From Methanarcanum sp963640855 (lineage in GTDB: Archaea; Thermoplasmatota; Thermoplasmata; Methanomassiliicoccales; Methanomethylophilaceae): a stretch of 9,054 bases of DNA. The notes beneath the pieces were generated by a model. That model saw only the letters and a list, made by a program, of their open reading frames with translations, had not been told where the DNA came from and made no database searches. Below, one piece after another: positions 4,254 to 9,054 of the stretch. The translations under genes were made by a program, and so were the position numbers. The stretch spans positions 1 to 9,054 of the forward strand of contig CAVIAJ010000027.1 in assembly GCA_963640855.1 (NCBI GenBank), written 5' to 3'. Within the stretch, counting starts at the first letter, position 1, and every line of letters starts with the position of its first letter.

Positions 4254-4835
4254 ATGAGCAGTCCGTTCTTCACAGTCATCGAGGGAATAGACGGGTCCGG
4301 AAAGACCACTGTCATTGCAAGGATGAAGGAATACATGGAATCTTACGGCCGTAAGGTAAAGATTACCGCCGAACCTACGAAAAGTGCGATAGGAGATTTT
4401 GTAGCTTCTTCGGATAACCTTCCTCCGGAGGCCGAAGCTTTACTGTTCACGGCGGACAGGGCGTGCCATACCAAAGATATCATTCAGTGGATGGACAGCG
4501 GATTCGATGTAATTTCAGACAGATATTACGCTTCGACGTTGGCATATCAGTCCGCTTCGGGTATGGATTACGAATGGCTGTATGCCGTCAATTCAGGCGT
4601 TATAAGAAAACCGGATGTCTGCATTCTCCTGGATATCGATCCTTCGGTATCTTTGGAACGTGTGAACAGAAGGGGAGAATCGGTAAGCAGATTCGAGAAA
4701 CTCGAATACCTGAAGAAAGTAAGAGAAATATACCTCAGAACAGCGGAAAGATTCGGTTTTACCGTAATAGATGCATCGAGACCGCAGGACGAGGTTTTCG
4801 AAGATATTGTTTCGTTGATCAGAGAGAGGATGTGA
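4254..4835 (+). CDS. tmk: Thymidylate kinase (dTMP kinase)
   Basis: It phosphorylates dTMP to dTDP with ATP, an essential step to dTTP. The 193-residue protein has the P-loop GIDGSGKTT at 11-19 and the dTMP-site segments AEPTKSAIG (39-47) and LLFTADR (63-69). The DR(Y/H) motif DRYYAST is at 89-95, and an arginine-containing lid is at RRGESVSRF. Length and order are typical. ATG 4254 is preferred over GTG 4248 because of the TATA spacing. The gene starts 20 nt after the Toprim gene and ends 2 nt before CoaBC, so it is part of the same transcription unit. Confidence 0.93.
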   Translation: MSSPFFTVIEGIDGSGKTTVIARMKEYMESYGRKVKITAEPTKSAIGDFVASSDNLPPEAEALLFTADRACHTKDIIQWMDSGFDVISDRYYASTLAYQSASGMDYEWLYAVNSGVIRKPDVCILLDIDPSVSLERVNRRGESVSRFEKLEYLKKVREIYLRTAERFGFTVIDASRPQDEVFEDIVSLIRERM

Positions 4836-4837
4836 AG

Positions 4838-6025
4838 ATGCACCCGGCAGAGGAAATCTTTTGTGAAAAAAGCAACAGGCTCAAAGGAAGAACCATCGTA
4901 ATCGGCATAACGGGAAGTGTCGCGGCAACGGAATGTTTTGCCACTGTCCGCGAGCTGATAAGGCACGGTGCGAAAGTAATTCCCGTACTGACACAGTCTG
5001 CGTGTGATTTTGTCACACCCCTTTCGATGGAATACGCATCGGGAAACAAGCCTGTAACCGCACTTACGGGAAGGACGGAACACGTGGATCTGATGGGAGG
5101 ACACGATGCGGATATTCTTCTCATTTACCCTGCAACCGCCAATACGATTTCCAAGATTGCGAACGGTATTGACGATACGCTGGTAACATCTATGGCTACG
5201 GTTGCTTTGGGTGCGGGAATACCCGTTGCAATCGCACCCGCAATGCACGATGCGATGTTCAGGAATCCTCTTGTGAAAAAGAATGTCGATACACTGAAAT
5301 CGATGGGCGTTGCGTTTATCGGACCGAGGATAGAAGGTCCGAGGGCTAAGGTTGCATCGAAAGAACAGGTTATCGCATCCGTGTTCAGACTTCTTTCGAA
5401 GGACGATCTTGCGGGAAGGAGAATATTGGTTATCGGAGGAAGATCCGAGGAACCTATCGATTCCATGAGAATCATTACGAACCGTTCCACGGGACTTATG
5501 GCCGTGAAGATTGCGGACAGGGCGATGGAACGCGGAGCGGATGTGGAATTATGGATGGGCGGATGCAGTGTTCCCATTCCCGATTACATGAATGTGAAGA
5601 GATTCGATTCCGTTTCCGATTTACTGGCTATGTCGGATTCAGTTGACTGTGATATTGTTATCGTGCCCGCCGCACTGTCGGATTTCACGCCCGCGGAGAA
5701 GAGAACAGGAAAGATTTCAAGCGACGGAGGATTCGATCTTGAGTTGGAACCCGTACCGAAGGTTTTACCTGTTCTGTGTAAGAAATGCAGTCATGTGATA
5801 GGATTCAAAGCCGAAGCGGGATTGACAGAAGATGAATTGGTTGCGAAAGCGAAGACACGTATGGAAGAATACGGTCTGTATGCGATAGTCGCAAACGATA
5901 TCGATTCCGCAGGTAAGACTTCGTCGTCTGCGATTATCATTACTTCAGACGGTCAGAAGAACATCACGGGTCCGAAGGATAACATAGCGGATTCCATACT
6001 CGACAGGTGCTCGAGGATAGCATGA
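4838..6025 (+). CDS. coaBC: Bifunctional phosphopantothenoylcysteine decarboxylase / phosphopantothenate-cysteine ligase (CoaBC)
   Basis: The protein catalyses two steps of coenzyme A synthesis: CoaB joins 4'-phosphopantothenate with cysteine, and the N-terminal flavoprotein CoaC decarboxylates the product to 4'-phosphopantetheine. The 395-residue length is normal. The CoaC half starts TIVIGITGSVAA (19-30), has the catalytic His at 82 (TEHVDL), then YPATANTISKIANGI (97-111) and the substrate clamp PAMHDAMFRNP. The CoaB half carries GGRSEEPIDSMRIITNRSTG and the loop AALSDFTPAEKRTGKISS with the expected Lys. ATG 4838 follows GAGAGG about 8 nt upstream. The stop overlaps the pantoate kinase start by 4 nt (ATGA), coupling two CoA-pathway genes. 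Confidence 0.94.
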   Translation: MHPAEEIFCEKSNRLKGRTIVIGITGSVAATECFATVRELIRHGAKVIPVLTQSACDFVTPLSMEYASGNKPVTALTGRTEHVDLMGGHDADILLIYPATANTISKIANGIDDTLVTSMATVALGAGIPVAIAPAMHDAMFRNPLVKKNVDTLKSMGVAFIGPRIEGPRAKVASKEQVIASVFRLLSKDDLAGRRILVIGGRSEEPIDSMRIITNRSTGLMAVKIADRAMERGADVELWMGGCSVPIPDYMNVKRFDSVSDLLAMSDSVDCDIVIVPAALSDFTPAEKRTGKISSDGGFDLELEPVPKVLPVLCKKCSHVIGFKAEAGLTEDELVAKAKTRMEEYGLYAIVANDIDSAGKTSSSAIIITSDGQKNITGPKDNIADSILDRCSRIA

Positions 6026-6858
6026 CGTCCGTTTTCTGTCCCGGACACATAACATGTTTCTTCGAACCGGTCAGGTCGAATGCCATTATGGAGACGGGAT
6101 CGAGAGGAGTCGGAGTCAAGCTTTCCAAAGGTACGACGGTTACGTTGGAAGAACGTACCGATGACAAAATCGAGATTACGATGGACGGTAAGGTATGCGG
6201 CTGCGATATTACGAGGGCTGCAATTCTGATGTCGTCGTCGAGAGGATACGATGTTACAATCGAAAACGATCTTCCCGTGGGACAGGGATTCGGAATGTCC
6301 GCATCGGGTGCGGTTGCAGCGGCATACTGCGCGTGTATCACCGAAGGAAAATCTTTGGATACGGCTTTTCTGAATGCACATATCGCAGAGGTTGTCGGAG
6401 GCGGAGGATTGGGAGATGTTTCCGCCATTTTCTGCAAATCCCATGTTCCCGTGAGGAAAGAACCGGGACTGCCTCCCGAAGGAGAAGTAATCGATTCCGG
6501 ATTAAGCATTGATAAACTGTCAATTGCGGTGTTCGGAGAGCCTCTCAGTACCGGTTCCGTACTGAGTGACAGAAAAACCGCAGACAGACTCAGCAGATTC
6601 GGTTCGAAATGCGTCAGGGAATTTATTGAAAATCCTTCTGTTGACAATCTGTTTGCGTTATCACGCAGATTCTCCGACGAAGTGGGATTGGAAACACCTG
6701 TGATGAAAAAGGCGATGAATAAACTTCCGAGAAGTGCGATGTGTATGCTCGGTCACAGTATCTTCACGGATGCTCCCGCAGATGTCCTCGAAGATATGGG
6801 ATTGGAGACGTACGAATGTTCGTCCGCCGATTCGCTGCCGTTCATCTGTAAAGAGTGA
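6022..6858 (+). CDS. Pantoate kinase (PoK, GHMP family)
   Basis: In most archaea pantoate is first phosphorylated by PoK and then joined to beta-alanine by phosphopantothenate synthetase, replacing the bacterial order. This 278-residue protein has the GHMP kinase ATP loop PVGQGFGMSASGA at 85-97. Its N-terminus is SVFCPGHITCFFEP with GSRGVGV (26-32), as in the archaeal PoK group (COG1829-like). It also has GGGGLGDVSAIF (126-137), whose Asp132 fits the conserved acidic site. The start ATG 6022 overlaps the CoaBC stop and follows GAGG at 6013-6016; a GTG at 6007 is possible but less likely. The partner phosphopantothenate synthetase is not in the window. The 3' end overlaps the convergent DUF357 gene by 17 bp. 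Confidence 0.88.
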   Translation: MTSVFCPGHITCFFEPVRSNAIMETGSRGVGVKLSKGTTVTLEERTDDKIEITMDGKVCGCDITRAAILMSSSRGYDVTIENDLPVGQGFGMSASGAVAAAYCACITEGKSLDTAFLNAHIAEVVGGGGLGDVSAIFCKSHVPVRKEPGLPPEGEVIDSGLSIDKLSIAVFGEPLSTGSVLSDRKTADRLSRFGSKCVREFIENPSVDNLFALSRRFSDEVGLETPVMKKAMNKLPRSAMCMLGHSIFTDAPADVLEDMGLETYECSSADSLPFICKE

Positions 6859-7138
6859 ACAGTCTTTCGTCGCAGTCAACGTCCCAGAGTCCGATTCTCG
6901 CACCGCAGTCCAGCCATCCGTGTGCGTAGTTTACGGCGGCGAATGCGGTTACGAAATCGCCGTTTGCACGGAAGGTGAGTGCATCGTTGTAGTAACACTG
7001 CGCCATTTCAAGGAAACTGTCGGAAAGATCTCTTGCGAACGAACGGTCGGGCGTGACTACCTTCAGCTTGTCAAGTGCTTCTTTCGTTATACTGAGGTAT
7101 CTGTCTATTTTTTCTTCCGTAACGGTATCGTTCATCAT
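6842..7138 (-). CDS. DUF357 family protein
   Basis: This 98-residue, largely helical protein matches the archaeal DUF357 family. The hallmark is the C-terminal stretch MAQCYYNDALTFRANGDF followed by VTAFAAVNYAHGWLDCGAR and LGLWDV-like residues. The family is uncharacterised; the repeated helical pattern resembles TPR-like or HEPN-like bundles, but no catalytic motif is evident. ATG 7138 overlaps the HerA stop in an ATGA arrangement (a second ATG follows at 7135), so translation is probably coupled to HerA. No separate promoter was found. Confidence 0.85.
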   Translation of the reverse strand: MMNDTVTEEKIDRYLSITKEALDKLKVVTPDRSFARDLSDSFLEMAQCYYNDALTFRANGDFVTAFAAVNYAHGWLDCGARIGLWDVDCDERLFTLYR

Positions 7139-8781
7139 TCATCACCCAATATCTTCACACCCGCACCGCCGTGTCTGCTTTCTCTCGGCCTTACCTCCAC
7201 CAGGAGAGGAGATTCTATTCCCGCACCGACGACCATCGCCATGCCTACGGGCATCGACTGTATGTCGTCGCCCATTCCCGTCGTAAGACCTTCGATGGAT
7301 GCGGTTATCGCTTTGAGATCATTGGGATTGGTGACTTTAAGGATTATCTGTGTTCCGCATTGGCTCAGTACGTTCTTGTCCACTTTTGCGGGCCTCTGAC
7401 TTATTACCATAAGCCCCAGTCCGAATTTTCTTCCTTCGGATGCGATAGTCGCCAAAGGTTTCGACGACATCACATGTTCTGCCTGAGGGCAGTAGTTGTG
7501 TGCTTCTTCCACAACGAACATCATAGGAGGTACGGATCCTTCCTTTCTCAGTTCGAACATGAACGTTGCGAGACGTTTCACAATCATCTGCTGTATGTCG
7601 GGAGGGACACCTTTCAGATTGATTACCGTGGTCATTCCTTTCTCGACCAATTCGTCGATACGGTTGCCCCTTCTGGAGAATATCCCCATACTTTCGATGT
7701 ACTCCAATTCGGATATGAGCATGATATTTCTCGATCCGCCGTCCTCTTTGAGTGTATTAATCAAATCGGTTACGGAATACAGTTCTCCCGTTTCCCTGAG
7801 TGTTTCCACGGCTCTTTTTATCGGAGGTAAGAATGATCTTACATCCGCTTTTCTCATCAAATCGAGTATTTCCCTGGGTTCGAGGGATTTGAAGGTGAAT
7901 TTCAGAGGCTTTACCGTTGAATTATCATCGTCGGTGACGCCGAATTCCTTTATGCGGTCGGCGTATCCGCGCGGCTCTACATTGAACCTCAGATCCCCTT
8001 TCTTTCCGGGATCTCTCATCGCACCGTATTCTCCGTGAGGGTCGATGATCATGCATGTGACGTTATGCTTCATCAGTTCTTCGATGATGTCGCCCGACAT
8101 GTAGCTCTTGCCGCCTCCGGTTTTGGCCAATATGCACGCATGTCTCTGAATCAGTTCGTTGATATTCAGTGCCACGGGAATCCCGTGGCCGTGAAGCAGT
8201 CCGATGTAACCGTCGGTTTTGGGATTGATTCTCAGTCCGAGAATGGATGTTATAAGTTCTCTGTCGGCGCGTGTTACTTTCACACCGGCCCTGAAAGTGG
8301 TACGGGGAGTCATCAGTAAGCCTCTTTCATCCCTGTATCCTATCACGTCGATATGCGCGCTGACGATATCCTCGATTTTGTCGATGTCCGCGGCATCCGC
8401 ATCTTCGAGAGTGAGATTGGATTTTCTGACAAGGGAACCTACCTGACACAGAATGGGGCCGTAGTCGTCGTGTACCACGGAAACATATTCGGAACGTTCC
8501 AGATACTCCGCGGTTACTCTGCAGTCGAAACAGGACGTCCCGGCTTTTCCGTAGATTATCCCTACGGTTTCGTTTACGGGTGCAGGTTCTTCGCAGATGA
8601 TTTCTTCATAATTGTCTGCGGTGTTTGTTTCGGGAAGATTTTCTTCGAAATCGGCATCGGAGATAGGTTCGCATGTAGTCGGTGTACACCCGGTGTCGAT
8701 GAAATCATCATGAACTTCCCGGGCGATCAGTTGTTTTTTCCTTTCCATGCCCCTACTGTCGAACATCGTCATATGCTGCAT
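7135..8781 (-). CDS. herA: HerA-family DNA translocase/helicase
   Basis: HerA is a hexameric FtsK-like ATPase that moves DNA and, with the nuclease NurA and Mre11-Rad50, resects DNA ends. Numbering from ATG 8781 (548 aa), an acidic, low-complexity N-terminus (about 1-68) precedes a HAS-barrel domain (about 70-185). The ATPase core follows, with Walker A AKTGGGKS (219-226), IIDPHGEYGA (245-254), Walker B MMFVVEEAH (420-428) and SEGRKFGLGLMVISQRP (448-464). The C-terminus, rich in Gly and charged residues, resembles the HerA tail. The frame opens upstream to GTG 8829 (564 aa), but a TATA-like box lies at 8815-8808, so ATG 8781 is preferred. Other Met codons follow at 8772, 8766 and 8748. It shares an ATGA overlap with DUF357. 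No nurA gene is in view. Confidence 0.9.
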   Translation of the reverse strand: MQHMTMFDSRGMERKKQLIAREVHDDFIDTGCTPTTCEPISDADFEENLPETNTADNYEEIICEEPAPVNETVGIIYGKAGTSCFDCRVTAEYLERSEYVSVVHDDYGPILCQVGSLVRKSNLTLEDADAADIDKIEDIVSAHIDVIGYRDERGLLMTPRTTFRAGVKVTRADRELITSILGLRINPKTDGYIGLLHGHGIPVALNINELIQRHACILAKTGGGKSYMSGDIIEELMKHNVTCMIIDPHGEYGAMRDPGKKGDLRFNVEPRGYADRIKEFGVTDDDNSTVKPLKFTFKSLEPREILDLMRKADVRSFLPPIKRAVETLRETGELYSVTDLINTLKEDGGSRNIMLISELEYIESMGIFSRRGNRIDELVEKGMTTVINLKGVPPDIQQMIVKRLATFMFELRKEGSVPPMMFVVEEAHNYCPQAEHVMSSKPLATIASEGRKFGLGLMVISQRPAKVDKNVLSQCGTQIILKVTNPNDLKAITASIEGLTTGMGDDIQSMPVGMAMVVGAGIESPLLVEVRPRESRHGGAGVKILGDE

Positions 8782-8807
8782 CCCGTGTGAGTCATTTGCC
8801 ACATCTG

Positions 8808-8815
8808 TTATATTT
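8808..8815 (-). promoter_or_regulatory. TATA-like box of herA
   Basis: The minus strand reads AAATATAA (8815-8808), about 30 bp before ATG 8781. The spacing is slightly longer than for the other genes, so the exact start is less certain. Confidence 0.35.
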
Positions 8816-8845
8816 GTAGCGCCCGTCACAGGGGTTTCGGGTGAA

Positions 8846-8853
8846 TTATATAA
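8846..8853 (+). promoter_or_regulatory. TATA box of the right-edge AAA-ATPase gene
   Basis: TTATATAA is centred 27.5 bp before ATG 8877, an ideal leaderless arrangement. The box is palindromic, so it could in principle also fire toward herA, but the spacing to a herA start does not fit. Confidence 0.6.
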
Positions 8854-8876
8854 GGTGTCATAACTTCACTTGATTC

Positions 8877-9054
8877 ATGAAACCACTCCCTGTCGGCGTT
8901 CAGGACTTCATAGAACTCCGTAAAACAGACAAGTACTATGTTGACAAGAGTATGCTGATAGGGCAGATACTGAGTCAGAATGATTTGGGTGTTTACCTCT
9001 ACACCAGGCCCCGTCGTTTCGGAAAGTCTCTGAATCTCAGCATGTTGGATGCTT
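8877..9054 (+). CDS. PF09820-type AAA-ATPase, N-terminal part (cut by window edge)
   Basis: The first 59 codons are visible. They begin MKPLPVGVQDFIELR, continue with TDKYYVDKSMLIGQIL, and carry a P-loop-like motif TRPRRFGKSLNLSML near residues 44-58. This opening is characteristic of the AAA-ATPase_like family (PF09820), whose members usually end in a PD-(D/E)XK nuclease-like domain (PDDEXK_9) and often occur in many copies in anaerobe and gut archaeal genomes. The biological role of the family is unknown; mobile or defence-linked functions have been considered. The C-terminal domain lies outside the window, so it cannot be checked. A TATA box gives a leaderless start at ATG 8877. Confidence 0.85.
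   Translation, partial: MKPLPVGVQDFIELRKTDKYYVDKSMLIGQILSQNDLGVYLYTRPRRFGKSLNLSMLDA

Noticed and set aside
9005..9015. 11-nt match (caggccccgtc) to 505-515 at the tRNA 5' end, as a possible attachment-site pair
   Set aside because: It lies within the conserved P-loop coding region of the ATPase, involves the tRNA 5' rather than 3' end, and is short enough to be chance.
1..9054. CRISPR array, rRNA or riboswitch
   Set aside because: The only repeats seen are the two micro-gene units; there is no regular spacer array, rRNA-like segment or recognisable riboswitch core.

Overview
The window looks like archaeal chromosome, most likely a member of the Thermoplasmata and plausibly a gut Methanomassiliicoccales. 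It carries an archaeal GINS subunit, HerA, pantoate kinase, CoaBC, UPF0292 (Toprim) and DUF357. Most genes have a TATA-like box centred about 25-30 bp before the start codon, the pattern of leaderless archaeal transcripts. The lineage is an inference from gene content and style; no search was run.

Layout. At 1-324 (minus) lies the N-terminal part of an AAA_14-type ATPase. It carries a P-loop, but its family resemblance stops abruptly near position 55, just where Walker B should appear. A near-perfect 33-nt palindrome sits in front of it, followed by tRNA-Lys(CTT) on the minus strand with its own TATA box. A CBS-domain protein and a YycJ-like metallo-beta-lactamase-fold protein then form a plus-strand pair (666-1937), convergent with a GINS subunit on the minus strand (1924-2778).

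The 758-bp gap 2779-3536 is the most unusual part. It holds two tandem copies of a micro-gene unit. Each has a perfect 12-bp palindrome, a TATA box, a short leader with a small hairpin and a good Shine-Dalgarno site, then a tiny acidic, tryptophan-containing peptide gene (21 and 18 codons) and a conserved noncoding 3' segment. A 32-nt promoter block is identical between copies, while the coding sequences differ but keep the pattern of acidic and hydrophobic residues.

From 3537 to 6858 runs a dense plus-strand cluster: UPF0235 protein, UPF0292 Toprim protein, thymidylate kinase, CoaBC and pantoate kinase. The last two serve coenzyme A synthesis. Convergent to it, HerA and a DUF357 protein form a minus-strand pair with an ATGA overlap (6842-8781). 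At the right edge a PF09820-type AAA-ATPase begins on the plus strand and runs out of the window. Conserved information-processing and cofactor genes are thus bracketed by two ATPase families often found in accessory regions.
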